A stretch of DNA of 64,000 nucleotides from JANQPX01 sp039197065. Lineage in GTDB: Bacteria; Pseudomonadota; Alphaproteobacteria; Geminicoccales; Geminicoccaceae. The notes under the pieces are model-generated. The model saw only the letters and a list, made by a program, of their open reading frames with translations. It did no database searches and was not told the DNA's origin. The stretch is from positions 62,001 through 126,000 of the forward strand of contig JBCCUL010000006.1 in NCBI GenBank assembly GCA_039197065.1, in the 5' to 3' direction. The position numbers were made by a program, and so were the translations under genes. Positions 51,206 to 60,769 of the stretch are shown piece by piece (within the stretch, counting starts at the first letter, position 1; each line of letters begins with the position of its first letter).

Positions 51206-52432
51206 TCAGATCAGGTCGGTCGTCAGGGCAAAAGGAACGAAATCGTCGGCAGCGACGGTCGAAGGTGGTGTTTCGATATAGCTCTGGCTGCGCATCTCCA
51301 TCAGCCGGCTGGCGGTGCGCTCGAATTCGAACGCGCCATCGCCGGTCTGATAAAGCCTCTCCGGCTCCGCATCCGCTGAGATCACCAGATTGACCCGGCA
51401 TTCGTAGAGCGCATCGACCAGCGTCATGAACCGACGCGCCTCATTATGCCTGTCGCGGGTCAGGAGTGGCACGCTCTCGATGATCAAGGTGTGATAGCGC
51501 TCGGCAAGAGCCAGATAGTCGGCAGCGCCCAAAGGCTGTTCGCAAAGCTCGGGAAAGTTAAACCAGGCGACACCACGCGCGGCCTTCGGCACCCGAAGCT
51601 TCCTGGAGCCGATCTCGATTTCGTCGACAGATCCCGGCGCTTCATCAGTGAGCAGATCGAAAATCCTGGCAAGCGCCTTTTTGGCGGCAGGCCCATCAGG
51701 GCAATAGTAGACCGGCAGGTTTTGAAGACGTTCCAAGCGATAATCGGTCTGCCCCTTGAGGCTGACCACCGAGAGTTCACGTTTCAGCCGTTCGACGAAA
51801 GGGAGAAATCGATCGCGGTTCAGGCCATTTTCGTAGAGACGGTCCGGCGAAAAGTTCGATGTCGCGACCATGACCAGGCCGAGATCGAACAAGCGATCGA
51901 ACAGCCGGCCGAGGATCATGGCATCGGCGATATTCTGAACGTGAAACTCATCGAAGCAGAGCAGCGTCGCCTTGCTGAATAGATGATCGGCCAGCGCCGG
52001 GATGGCGTCATCACTTCCCCCGTCTCCGGCGCGATCGCGAAAATCTCTGAGCCAACCATGCACCTCCTGCATGAAGGCGTGAAAATGAACCCGGCGTTTC
52101 TTCTCCCTGGGCGCCCCCTCGAAGAATAGGTCCATCGCCATCGACTTGCCACGCCCGACCGGCCCATGAATGTAAAGGCCGCGGGCGCGCGGCGGCGCTG
52201 ACGTGATGTCCGGTCGTTTGCGCCGGAAGCTTTGGCCGATCCGGGCGAGGAAGCCGCTGTCTTGAGACGGGCTGGGTTCGTCCGTCTTCAGTTGATGGTG
52301 GAGACGATCAAGATGTTCGACCACCTCTGCCTGAGCCGGATCGGCCTGAAGCGCGCCATCGGCGATTAGCGCCTGGTAGCGTTTTTCTGGCCCTTCTTGG
52401 GATTGGGGCGTGCCGGCTGCGGATGCGGTCAT
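51206..52432 (-). CDS. zapE: cell division protein ZapE (AFG1-type ATPase)
   Basis: 408 residues. P-loop GPVGRGKSMAMDLFFEG, Walker B LLCFDEFHVQNIADAMIL, arginine-finger region MVATSNFSPDRLYENGLNRDRF: typical ZapE/AFG1, an ATPase linked to Z-ring stability in E. coli. It stands alone here. The ATG at 52432 is the first in frame near the family's normal N-terminus, which includes a Q-A-Y/Q-A-L-I helix (RYQALIADGAL). Confidence 0.93.
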   Translation of the reverse strand: MTASAAGTPQSQEGPEKRYQALIADGALQADPAQAEVVEHLDRLHHQLKTDEPSPSQDSGFLARIGQSFRRKRPDITSAPPRARGLYIHGPVGRGKSMAMDLFFEGAPREKKRRVHFHAFMQEVHGWLRDFRDRAGDGGSDDAIPALADHLFSKATLLCFDEFHVQNIADAMILGRLFDRLFDLGLVMVATSNFSPDRLYENGLNRDRFLPFVERLKRELSVVSLKGQTDYRLERLQNLPVYYCPDGPAAKKALARIFDLLTDEAPGSVDEIEIGSRKLRVPKAARGVAWFNFPELCEQPLGAADYLALAERYHTLIIESVPLLTRDRHNEARRFMTLVDALYECRVNLVISADAEPERLYQTGDGAFEFERTASRLMEMRSQSYIETPPSTVAADDFVPFALTTDLI

Positions 52433-52614
52433 GGATTATTTCGGCGGCTCTGACGTCAGGGTGCTCAAGGCTGGGCTCGGCCAACATCAGCCGCCTGACG
52501 CAATCCTGCCCAGACGTCAAGTCCGATCACCGTCGACGCCGTCCATAAGCCCCCCTTGTCGCACCCGCACTCTAGCGCCAGGATGCCGGCTCGATCGATC
52601 GGGAGAGGACAGGG

Positions 52615-53544
52615 ATGCAGGTGCTTGCGGATTTTCCGTGGGAGAACGGCCAGGAATGGATTGACGAGCTCCGCCGGCAGGCGGTCGGTCATCAGATTCT
52701 TGCGGAGCCCGACATCGTCGATCACGCCGGCATCGAGGCGGCGGTCGTCTGGCGGCCGTCCATCGACTTTTTCAAACCGCTCACCAATCTCCGCGCCCTT
52801 ATCGTCCCCGGCGCCGGCGTCGATCAACTGATGCAAAGCGGGACCAGCCTTCCCGATGTGCCGATCGTTCGCCTCGCCGATCCGGTGATGGCGACCCGCA
52901 TGGCGGAATATGTGCTGGCGATGGTGCTCGACCACCATCGGCAGCTCGGGCGGTATCGGGATCAGCAGGCAGGCGCGATCTGGAAACGGCACTTCCATAG
53001 CGATCCTCAGGACATCCGGGTCGGTATTCTCGGCATGGGTGTGATGGGTGCTGCGGCGGCGCGTCATCTTCGAGCGATCGGCTACGCGGTCACCGGCTGG
53101 AGCCGGTCGACCAAGGTCATGCCCGATATCGACGTGGCGGCGGGTGAAGCCGCGCTGATGCCGCTCATCGCCGCGAGCGATATCCTGGTCTGCCTGTTGC
53201 CGCTCACCGATGCGACGCGCGGCATTTTGAACGCGAAGACGTTCGACGCCATGCCCGAAGGGGCGCTGTTGATCAATGCGGCGCGCGGCGCGCATCTGGT
53301 GGTGCCCGATCTGGTGGCGGCACTCGATCGCGGCAAGCTGTCTGCAGCGGTGCTCGACGTGTTCGAGGACGAGCCGCTGTCGCCGGAAAGCCCGCTTTGG
53401 GAGCATCCGAATGTCACGATCACGCCGCATATCGCCAGCCTTTCCAATCCGGTGACCGGTGTTCGACAGATCGTCCGGGCCCTGGATCGGATCGAGGCCG
53501 GGGAGCGGCCCGACCACATCGTCGATCGCCATGCCGGCTACTGA
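52615..53544 (+). CDS. glyoxylate/hydroxypyruvate reductase A-like 2-hydroxyacid dehydrogenase
   Basis: 309 residues. NAD(P)-binding motif LGMGVMGAAAARHLRAIGY, the ligand loop NAARGAHLVVPDLVAALD and catalytic-His region HPNVTITPHIASLS, as in GhrA. The N-terminus (ADFPWENGQEWIDEL) lacks a signal. The symbol ghrA is plausible but substrate is not proven. It overlaps the end of the convergent motB-like gene by seven bases. A GGAG-like site (AGAGG) precedes ATG 52615. Confidence 0.9.
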   Translation: MQVLADFPWENGQEWIDELRRQAVGHQILAEPDIVDHAGIEAAVVWRPSIDFFKPLTNLRALIVPGAGVDQLMQSGTSLPDVPIVRLADPVMATRMAEYVLAMVLDHHRQLGRYRDQQAGAIWKRHFHSDPQDIRVGILGMGVMGAAAARHLRAIGYAVTGWSRSTKVMPDIDVAAGEAALMPLIAASDILVCLLPLTDATRGILNAKTFDAMPEGALLINAARGAHLVVPDLVAALDRGKLSAAVLDVFEDEPLSPESPLWEHPNVTITPHIASLSNPVTGVRQIVRALDRIEAGERPDHIVDRHAGY

Positions 53545-54518
53545 AGACTGTCCGGCAGCGTGAAGGGTTCATTGCCAATGGATGCATCGGGACCACCGGC
53601 TGACTGCGCCAGAGGTTCCGCACGAAGAAGCGTGATGCTGATGCGCCGGTTGCGCGGATCCGTCGGGCGCTCCGGCACCAGGTGCTCGGTGTCTCCCTTG
53701 CCGATCACGCTGGCGATCCGCACTGGATCCAGCCCGGCCTCGACCAGCATCTTTCGCGTGGCATTGGCGCGATCGAGCGAGAGTGACCAGTTGTCGTAGC
53801 CGTCCCTGCGCTTGAAGACGAGCGCATCCGTGTGGCCCGAGATCCAGACCGGGTTGGGCAAGCTGTTCATGGCCGCAACCACGGTGGTCAGAAGGTTTCG
53901 CGCCTCCGGATAGAGCGCCGCGCTGCCGAGCGGGAACATCGAGCGTTTCGCCTGATCGATCAGCTGAATGCGCAGCCCCTCGGGGACCTGCTCGACCAAA
54001 AGATTATCCGCAAGCTCGCCCAGTTCCGGATGGCTCTCGATCGTTTCCGAGAGCTTGTCCTCGACCCGCTCGAACTTCTCCTCTTCGGTCAGCGGTTCGA
54101 CCAGGACCTGCTCAAAGCCGTCGTCGGGCGGTATGTCATCCTCTTCCTCGAAGTCCTCCTCAAGCTCAGCGAGCAGCGCCTCGTCGATCTCCTGCCAACC
54201 CGAAGGTCGCTGCTGGTGCTTGGTAACGTCGTTACCGTCATCGTCGATCGGGCCGATGACACTGTCGAGCGGGATCGGCACGACGTTGCGAGCGAAACGA
54301 TATTGCGGGTTGCCTTCGAGTTCGACCATGCCGGTAACCGCAACCTCGCGGGTGAAGCCGAATGCGTTGTTCATGGACCCGGCAACGATCTTGATCTTCT
54401 CGGTATCGGGCACGGAAAAGGAGATGATCAGGACGAAGAAGCAGACCAGCAGGGACATGAGGTCGGCGAAGGTGACCATCCACATCGGTGCGCCGGCTGG
54501 TGCATCGTTCTTCGCCAT
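53538..54518 (-). CDS. motB: MotB-like stator protein with OmpA domain
   Basis: 326 residues. A single membrane segment (FADLMSLLVCFFVLIISFSV) carries the proton-binding Asp that defines MotB; the C-terminal OmpA/peptidoglycan domain holds WISGHTDALVFKRRDGYDNWSLSLDRANATRKMLVEAG in parts. Between them is an unusually acidic region (ELEEDFEEEDDIPPDDG and further). With the upstream motA-like gene it should form a proton or sodium channel. No flagellar genes lie in the window, so it could also drive gliding or another stator. Confidence 0.88.
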   Translation of the reverse strand: MAKNDAPAGAPMWMVTFADLMSLLVCFFVLIISFSVPDTEKIKIVAGSMNNAFGFTREVAVTGMVELEGNPQYRFARNVVPIPLDSVIGPIDDDGNDVTKHQQRPSGWQEIDEALLAELEEDFEEEDDIPPDDGFEQVLVEPLTEEEKFERVEDKLSETIESHPELGELADNLLVEQVPEGLRIQLIDQAKRSMFPLGSAALYPEARNLLTTVVAAMNSLPNPVWISGHTDALVFKRRDGYDNWSLSLDRANATRKMLVEAGLDPVRIASVIGKGDTEHLVPERPTDPRNRRISITLLRAEPLAQSAGGPDASIGNEPFTLPDSLQ

Positions 54519-54634
54519 CGATCCGCCCCCTTATCGCCGCCGACGCAGCGGGTCAGACATGGCGCTGCGGTCTGCTGATCGGATGGGCAACGGCAACGAA
54601 GCTTGCGACCGTTCGGCTGTAGGGGACTGATACA

Positions 54635-55399
54635 CTAAGCGGCCTGTTCCAGCACCCGCTGACTTTCCGGCAGATAGGCGTTCAGGAAGTCCAGCATGAT
54701 GTCCGGATTGGTCTTGTTGTGAATGTGGATCACGCCTTCGATCACGACGCTGCGATTGAGTTCCTCGGTCGCAAGCTTGGCGACCATCTTCTCGCTGATC
54801 GGAATGGCGATCAGATTTGAGATGAGCGCGCCATAAAGGGTCGTAAGAAGCGCGATCGCCATGGAAGGACCGATCGCCGCCGGGTCTTCCATGTTCGACA
54901 GCATCTGCACCAGACCGACCAGCGTGCCGATCATGCCGAAGGCCGGGGCTGCGTCGCCCAATACTTTGAAAAACCGCCCGCCTTCCTCCAAGCGCTCGAT
55001 ATAGAGATCACGCTCGCGGGTCAGCGAGTCCTTGATGAATTCGAGGGCCAGTCCATCGACGCAGAGCTGGATGCCCTTCTTCAGAAATTCGTCCTTGATT
55101 TCAACACTTTCCAGCCCCATCAGACCGTCCTTGCGAGCAATCTTGGCAAGCTCGCCAATCTGATCGACCAGCTCACGAGCACTCGCTTTGGAGCCTCCGA
55201 ACGTGACCGACACACCCATCATCAGCGCGCCGAACACTTCGCCGATATTGAAGCGGATCAGCGTCGCCATCATGCCGCCGCCGATCACGATGAACATGCT
55301 TGGCACGTCGACGAACGACGAGAAATTGCCGCCGAGAAAGATCGCAGCCAGCACCACCGCTGTGCCGCCGAGCATGCCGATCAGCGTTGCGAGATCCAT
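54635..55399 (-). CDS. motA: MotA/PomA-like stator protein
   Basis: 254 residues with four membrane segments, as in PomA-type MotA. Typical blocks: GGGMMATLIRF, AFGMIGTLVGLVQMLSNM and MAIALLTTLYGALISNLIAIPI. Start 55399 has GGAG about ten bases upstream and gives normal length; the frame runs to 55480. It precedes the motB-like gene by 116 bases. Confidence 0.88.
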   Translation of the reverse strand: MDLATLIGMLGGTAVVLAAIFLGGNFSSFVDVPSMFIVIGGGMMATLIRFNIGEVFGALMMGVSVTFGGSKASARELVDQIGELAKIARKDGLMGLESVEIKDEFLKKGIQLCVDGLALEFIKDSLTRERDLYIERLEEGGRFFKVLGDAAPAFGMIGTLVGLVQMLSNMEDPAAIGPSMAIALLTTLYGALISNLIAIPISEKMVAKLATEELNRSVVIEGVIHIHNKTNPDIMLDFLNAYLPESQRVLEQAA

Positions 55400-55623
55400 C
55401 GAGGCCAGACTCCGAGCTCTGCCACCGGGTGGTCGAACCAAAGCAGCCTTCAAACCAAGGCCGAAAGCTGCCAGATCCACGGAGTCTACAGACCGCCTCT
55501 ATAAAAAAGGTTAACGCCGCAAAAATTAACGAATGCGATCGACGGCGATGCTCGAGCGACCACGGCGGGCTCTGCTGCGATCACTTATGGGGGTCAGGAT
55601 GGCCACCCGTAGCCGATCATCAT

Positions 55624-55950
55624 TCAGCGCTTGTCGCCATCCCCTTGAAGGGCGCCCCTTTCCAGACGTGAGCGCAGTTTTTCGATATTGCCGCTGGCGA
55701 TCTCGTCCATGTCGATTCCAAGGTCGGCGGCAAGGGTTGCGACATACCAAAGGACATCCCCAAGCTCGTCCCTGATCGCGGCGATTTGATCCTCGCCGAA
55801 GTCGCCGCCGCGGTCACGCAAGACCTTCTTTACCTTACCGGCGACCTCGCCGGCTTCACTGGCAAGTCCAAGCGCCGGGTAGGTGACCCGATAGGCGTCT
55901 GCATAGAGAGCGGTTTTGCGGGCGGCATTCTGATAGCTGTTGAAATCCAC
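55624..55950 (-). CDS. MazG-like nucleotide pyrophosphohydrolase
   Basis: 108 residues. ALGLASEAGEVAGKVKKVLRD and IRDELGDVLWYVATLA carry the EExxE and ExxD metal-binding pattern of the MazG fold. A GTG start at 55950 is chosen because GGAGG lies seven bases upstream; the open frame to 56085 has no site. It probably clears non-canonical or excess nucleotides. It is divergent from the AraC-type gene. Confidence 0.85.
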   Translation of the reverse strand: MDFNSYQNAARKTALYADAYRVTYPALGLASEAGEVAGKVKKVLRDRGGDFGEDQIAAIRDELGDVLWYVATLAADLGIDMDEIASGNIEKLRSRLERGALQGDGDKR

Positions 55951-56088
55951 GTTTTTCCTCCGAAGCGGGTAAGGAGAAGGTTTGCCGCTTTCTGCCGAAC
56001 CGATAAAGTTTTTTCCACCAAGTCCATGAAGGGAAATGCCGGGCACGCGTGATTTGAAGGCGCCGATTGGCGTGCTATCTTTCAAGCT

Positions 56089-56826
56089 ATGCCCGATCTT
56101 CTGAAGTCGGAACTATGGACATATCGTCGCCTGGAGCATCCGAGCTTCATCGAGGCTTCGGATTGGCAGGGATCGAGCAGTCCATCGCTGGTCTACCATT
56201 TCCATCATGAGCCGCAGATTACGGCTGTATTGAGGGGTAGCAGGTGGTTCGAGATCAGACATCGAGTTTATGAAATTCCAGCGGGTTGCTTCGCGGTCAT
56301 ACCGGCACGAACACCGCACATGTCCCTAGGGAAAGCCGGGAAATCGACGATCAGCCGAGACGTCTTCATCGACCCCGTCGCCTTTGGCGGCGACGCTCGA
56401 AATCTCATGTTTGGCAGCTTGCCGAAGGTTACGCCTGACGACGAGGACATGATCGTTCCGCTTATTCTGTCCGCCGTCCGCCGACCGCTTCGTCGGCGCC
56501 TGCCAAGACCGCCCCGCCCGTCTTTTCCAGCGGAAATTCTGGATGCCGTTCGCGAAGGCCGGGAAGCGGTCAGAGATATCGCGCGAAGCACGCGTCTCAG
56601 CCGCGAAGGGTTCATCAGGAAGTTCGACCGCGAGATGGGCATGACGCCCCATGCCTATCGGCTCGCTGAGCGCGTCAGCCTGGCGCGCGCCCTGCTTCGG
56701 AGCGGGCAAACGCCGGTCTTTGCCGCTCACGAAGCGGGATTTGCCGATCAAAGCCACCTTGGACGGGTCTTTCGAAGGGCATTTGGCACGACGCCGGCCC
56801 GCTTCCGCCAAGCCTGGCGCGTCTGA
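56089..56826 (+). CDS. AraC-family transcriptional regulator
   Basis: 245 residues. N-terminal cupin-like domain (HHEPQITAVLRGSRWFEIRH, GCFAVIPARTPHMS) and a C-terminal double helix-turn-helix (RDIARSTRLSREGFIRKFDREMGMTPHAYRLAERV and AAHEAGFADQSHLGRVFRRAFG in parts). It senses an unknown small molecule. The next gene on the same strand, an ABM-like protein, is 71 bases away. Confidence 0.9.
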   Translation: MPDLLKSELWTYRRLEHPSFIEASDWQGSSSPSLVYHFHHEPQITAVLRGSRWFEIRHRVYEIPAGCFAVIPARTPHMSLGKAGKSTISRDVFIDPVAFGGDARNLMFGSLPKVTPDDEDMIVPLILSAVRRPLRRRLPRPPRPSFPAEILDAVREGREAVRDIARSTRLSREGFIRKFDREMGMTPHAYRLAERVSLARALLRSGQTPVFAAHEAGFADQSHLGRVFRRAFGTTPARFRQAWRV

Positions 56827-56897
56827 AACTCACTTTCGTTCCAGACAGAAACACAACGCACCGATATCTATCGAGCATCACTGCTGGAGGACGAGAC

Positions 56898-57518
56898 ATG
56901 CAGGCATTGATGTTCGAAGTGAAGCCGAAGGAAGGGCACGAGCAGCATTACTTTGATCGTGCCGCAGCCCTACGCCCCAGGCTTGAAAGGAATGACGGGA
57001 TCTTGTTCATCGACCGCTACAGGTCTCTCAGCCGCGCCGGTATCGTCCTGTCCCATTCCCATTGGCGCGACGAAGCCTCCATGACAAGGTGGCGCGTCGA
57101 CGAAGCGCATCACAAAACACAGTCGGCCGGACGCAACGTGCACTTCGATGATTATCGCATTCGCATTTCACACGTCCTGCATTTCCAACAGGGCGCCGAG
57201 CCTGCGAAGACCTGGACTTCCGATGGCGCCTACAAAGACGGAAGCCAAACGACATCGCGATATCTGGCCATCATCGGAACCGACAAGAGACCGTTGGATC
57301 GCATCGGAGAAGCTTTCCAAAGCGTCAATGCCGAGGATCGCTTCCTGACCATCGTCGAACCAGCTTCAGAGCGGGACGGTCGCGATCTGATCGCCGGGAT
57401 CGAAGGCCGCCAGCACCATGTCACCAGCACGCTCCTGTCCGTCGTCTCGCGAGACTACGGAATGTATGATCGAGACGAGGCGCCGCAATACTTCCCGCCG
57501 ATTGGGAAGAAGCTCTAG
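56898..57518 (+). CDS. two-part ABM (antibiotic biosynthesis monooxygenase)-like protein
   Basis: 206 residues. The first half (MFEVKPKEGHEQHYFDRAAAL) is a ferredoxin-like ABM domain; the second (ATSRYLAIIGTDK-like SRYLAIIGTDKRPLDRIG) is a shorter similar unit. No heme or cofactor site is visible. Start 56898 has GGAGGACGAG upstream, a very good site. Proteins like this are often small oxygenases or quinone-handling enzymes; function here unknown. Possibly regulated by the AraC gene upstream. Confidence 0.72.
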   Translation: MQALMFEVKPKEGHEQHYFDRAAALRPRLERNDGILFIDRYRSLSRAGIVLSHSHWRDEASMTRWRVDEAHHKTQSAGRNVHFDDYRIRISHVLHFQQGAEPAKTWTSDGAYKDGSQTTSRYLAIIGTDKRPLDRIGEAFQSVNAEDRFLTIVEPASERDGRDLIAGIEGRQHHVTSTLLSVVSRDYGMYDRDEAPQYFPPIGKKL

Positions 57519-57548
57519 GCGACGCCTCCGCCCTCCTCGGATGACGCG

Positions 57549-59171
57549 TCAGTTCTTGCTGGCCTTCCCATATTTGTTGTCATCGAAGGAGGGGCCCCAG
57601 ATCATGCCTTCCACGCCCTTTCGAGACGCGATGAGTTCGATGTCCTGGAACATGATGACGAAGGGTGAGATCGCCTGGTGCTCGCGCTGGATCTCCTGAT
57701 ACATGGTGCTGCGCACGTCAGGATCATGCTCGAGAACGGCGGCTGCCGTCAGCGCCGTCATCTCAGGGATGTCCCAGGCATTGCGCCAGGCGAGCTTGCC
57801 GGTATGGCCGTCTTCGTCCCTGTTGCCGGGATTGCTGGCAAACGTGTCGGCGTTGGTGTGCGGGTCCTGATAGTCCGGACCCCAGCGGCCGATATAGATG
57901 TCGTGGGTGCGGGCGCGATACTTGGTCAGCGTCTGCTTGTTGTCGCCCGGGATGATTTCGAGATCGATGCCAGCTTGCGCCCAGGTCGCCTGAATGGCCT
58001 GCGCCATGTCCGTGACCGTTGAGGTGTTGCGCGTGTCCATCGTCACGGAAAAGCCGTCTTCCAGTCCGGCGTCTGCCAGGAGGCCCTTGGCTTTTTCAAC
58101 ATCGAGCGAGAAGGGCTTGTCGTCGATCGCGCCGAGGAAGCCGCTCGGCAGAAAAGACTGGTGGATCGTGGCTGAGCCCGCAAGGATCGTCGAACCGATG
58201 CCCTCATAGTCGATCAGATATTTAAGCGCCTCGCGCACCTCCGGCTTCGAGAGATACTCGTTCTTCTGATTGAGGCCGAGATACCAGACAGCGCCCTTCG
58301 GCACCTCCTCGACGAAGATGTCCTCATTGCCTTCGAGCGCCTTGATCTGATCGCTCTCCAGATCGCGCGCGATGTCGATATCACCCTTTTCCAGCAGGAG
58401 CTGCTGGGTCGCAGGCTCGGCGATATGGCGGGTGAAGACGCGCTTGAAGGCGGGAGCACCGCCCCAATAGTCAGGGTTGGCGTCGATCACCAGGCTCTCA
58501 TTCGGTTTCCAGGCGCGCAGCTTGAACGGGCCGGAGCCGGCGCTTGCGGTGCGCAGCCACTCATGGCCCATATCACCGTCTTTCTCATTCGCCATCACCT
58601 CCTGCTTGTCGACCACCGAGCCGATGCCGGCCGTCAGGCAATAGAGAAAGAAGGTCGGCGCGTAGGGCTGGTCGAGCGTGACCTGCAAGGTCCGGTCGTC
58701 GATCGCCTGGATCATCTCGTCGACATTTTCCGGCGTGAAGCCGAACTGGCTGAGGATGAAGGACGGCGTCTTGTTGAGCTTGATGACCCGCTGCAGCGAC
58801 CAGGCGGCATCCTCGGCGGTCAGCGGATTGCCGCTATGGAAGGTGACGCCATCTCGAATCTTGAAGGTGTAGGTCTTGCCGTCCTCGGCGATCTCCCAGC
58901 TCTCGGCCACATGCCCTTGCAGGTTTTCGACGTCGTCAGCAGGGTAGGTGACCAGGCGGTCATAGACCTGGGCGCCATATTCGGCGCCGGAGAATTCGAA
59001 GATCTCAGCCGGATCGAGGGTGATCAGATCGTCGATCTGCCAGGCCTGGACCAGCGTGTCGGCCGGCGTTTCGGCGTTGCTCTCCGCAATGTCCAGCGCC
59101 GTTGCCAGAGCAATCGCGGCACATCCTGCCGCCAGATGTCGAATGAAACCACGTCCCAGCAGTCCGCCCAC
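57549..59171 (-). CDS. ABC substrate-binding protein, family 5 (DppA/OppA-like)
   Basis: 540 residues. Signal peptide through about residue 33, then WQIDDLITLDPAEIFEF, the KDGVTFHSGNPLTAEDAAWSL block and later SAGSGPFKL, all typical of SBP family 5. It binds peptides, opines or similar solutes. No permease or ATPase genes are adjacent, and the dpp-like system at the start of the window is 56 kb away. It follows a nucleoside hydrolase gene on the same strand by 71 bases. Confidence 0.9.
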   Translation of the reverse strand: MGGLLGRGFIRHLAAGCAAIALATALDIAESNAETPADTLVQAWQIDDLITLDPAEIFEFSGAEYGAQVYDRLVTYPADDVENLQGHVAESWEIAEDGKTYTFKIRDGVTFHSGNPLTAEDAAWSLQRVIKLNKTPSFILSQFGFTPENVDEMIQAIDDRTLQVTLDQPYAPTFFLYCLTAGIGSVVDKQEVMANEKDGDMGHEWLRTASAGSGPFKLRAWKPNESLVIDANPDYWGGAPAFKRVFTRHIAEPATQQLLLEKGDIDIARDLESDQIKALEGNEDIFVEEVPKGAVWYLGLNQKNEYLSKPEVREALKYLIDYEGIGSTILAGSATIHQSFLPSGFLGAIDDKPFSLDVEKAKGLLADAGLEDGFSVTMDTRNTSTVTDMAQAIQATWAQAGIDLEIIPGDNKQTLTKYRARTHDIYIGRWGPDYQDPHTNADTFASNPGNRDEDGHTGKLAWRNAWDIPEMTALTAAAVLEHDPDVRSTMYQEIQREHQAISPFVIMFQDIELIASRKGVEGMIWGPSFDDNKYGKASKN

Positions 59172-59242
59172 GTTTCGCCTCCATCAATTTGCCTTTAATA
59201 AGACTAGCCTTAGACCCTCTTTGCCCGATGTCAAACAGACGT

Positions 59243-60193
59243 TTACGCCGGCAGGGGCAGGCGCGCCAATCGCTCGGTCAAAAGTTGGAAAAAGGCATCG
59301 GCGTCGATCTGGTCGATGGTCAGCGCGTTGGCCGGGAGATCGGAGCGTCCACGCCAATCCACCAGCGTTCTTCCCAACGACGCCTCGCTCATGATGTCGA
59401 TCTCGACATGGCAATTCCGGCCTTCGAACAGATCGGGGCGCATGACATAGGCAATCGCGCAGGGGTCATGCAGCGGCGCTCCGTGACCTTCGCCCTTGGC
59501 CTGATCAAAGATGTTGTAGAAGGTCAGCAGACCGACCACCGCCTCGCTCACCTCCGTACCGATCTGACGGATCGCCTCGAGCCTGGGTGGGGTGACCAGG
59601 GCTTTGTGGGTGACGTCCAGGCCATGCATGACGATCGGCACGCCGGAGCGGAAGACGATGTCTGCGGCATGCGGATCGACATAGATGTTGAACTCGGCAG
59701 CCGGCGTGATGTTGCCGATACCGATCGCACCGCCCATCAGCACGATCGACTTGATGCGCGGGACGATGTCCGGCGCGATCCGCATCGCAAGAGCGACATT
59801 GGTGAGCGGGCCGACCGGACAGAGCGTGACGGAGCCCTCCGGCTCTCGCCTCAAGATGTCGACGATCGCAAGCGCCGCATGCCCGTCTGCGAGCGGCGTC
59901 GTCGGTTCGGGCAAATCGGCGCCGTCGAGCCCGGTCTTGCCGTGGACGAATTCCGCCGTCACCAGATCCTGCACCAGGGGACGATCCGCGCCTCGATAGA
60001 CCGGCACATCCGTCCGACCCGCAAGCGCAACCAGTTTCCTCGCATTCACCTCGGTCAGATCGAGCGGCACATTGCCGGCCACGGCGGTGACCGCGAGCAC
60101 CTCGATCTCCTCAGGCGAACCCAGCGCTAAAAGGATCGCGAGCGCGTCGTCCTGGCCGGGGTCGCAATCGATGATGATGGATCTTGGCGCCAT
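59243..60193 (-). CDS. nucleoside hydrolase
   Basis: 316 residues. IIIDCDPGQDDALAILLA holds the D-x-D-x-x-x-D-D calcium site; the second metal region is NIYVDPHAADIVF. It cleaves the N-glycosidic bond of ribonucleosides for salvage. With the family 5 binding protein downstream it may be part of a nucleoside- or nucleoside-like-solute uptake and cleavage set. Base specificity cannot be told. Confidence 0.92.
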   Translation of the reverse strand: MAPRSIIIDCDPGQDDALAILLALGSPEEIEVLAVTAVAGNVPLDLTEVNARKLVALAGRTDVPVYRGADRPLVQDLVTAEFVHGKTGLDGADLPEPTTPLADGHAALAIVDILRREPEGSVTLCPVGPLTNVALAMRIAPDIVPRIKSIVLMGGAIGIGNITPAAEFNIYVDPHAADIVFRSGVPIVMHGLDVTHKALVTPPRLEAIRQIGTEVSEAVVGLLTFYNIFDQAKGEGHGAPLHDPCAIAYVMRPDLFEGRNCHVEIDIMSEASLGRTLVDWRGRSDLPANALTIDQIDADAFFQLLTERLARLPLPA

Positions 60194-60352
60194 GATCTCT
60201 TCCTGCAGGCGGTGAATGCATGCCCCATGACTAGCAGCATCGAGGGGCGGCGTCGCGCCTGGAAGAGCGACCTGCTGCGTTCAGAGTTCGTTCACCTGGC
60301 ACTGCATAAGGTTAACAGACATTTACCAGTTCAAGGCACCGGGGAGTTCGCC

Positions 60353-60754
60353 ATGATCAGACATTTCCTTATCTCGGGGGTGGTAGCTGCAGCCCTTTCC
60401 GCCTGCGCCACCGCACCATCAGAACCGATTAGCACGCGGAACGATGCCCTGACCCACGGCAATGTTCAGATGAATGTCGAGATTGGACGCACCACCCAAG
60501 CGGACGTACTCGAGGTTTTCGGCGCACCGAACGTCACCACGATCGATGGTTCCGGCCAGGAGGTCTGGAGCTATCAGCGGGCTGCGACTGTCGCGCAAAG
60601 TTCGTCGAGGGACAATTACTGGACGATCCTGCTGGCCGGTTCCGGCAGCGAAAGTTCGGGCTTCGAGCAAAGCTCGCGCATGACAACGCTGATCGTCAAA
60701 TTCGACGATCAAGACTTCGTCTCGGATTTCCGCAGCCGATCCAGCAGTTTCTAG
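60353..60754 (+). CDS. lipoprotein, SmpA/OmlA-like
   Basis: 133 residues. Start 60353 has GGGGAG six bases upstream; signal with lipobox LSAC near residue 18. The domain GRTTQADVLEVFGAPNVTT resembles BamE/SmpA/OmlA. Likely an outer-membrane lipoprotein, function unknown. It precedes another lipoprotein gene by 15 bases. Confidence 0.82.
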   Translation: MIRHFLISGVVAAALSACATAPSEPISTRNDALTHGNVQMNVEIGRTTQADVLEVFGAPNVTTIDGSGQEVWSYQRAATVAQSSSRDNYWTILLAGSGSESSGFEQSSRMTTLIVKFDDQDFVSDFRSRSSSF

Positions 60755-60769
60755 AGACGAGGAACGATC

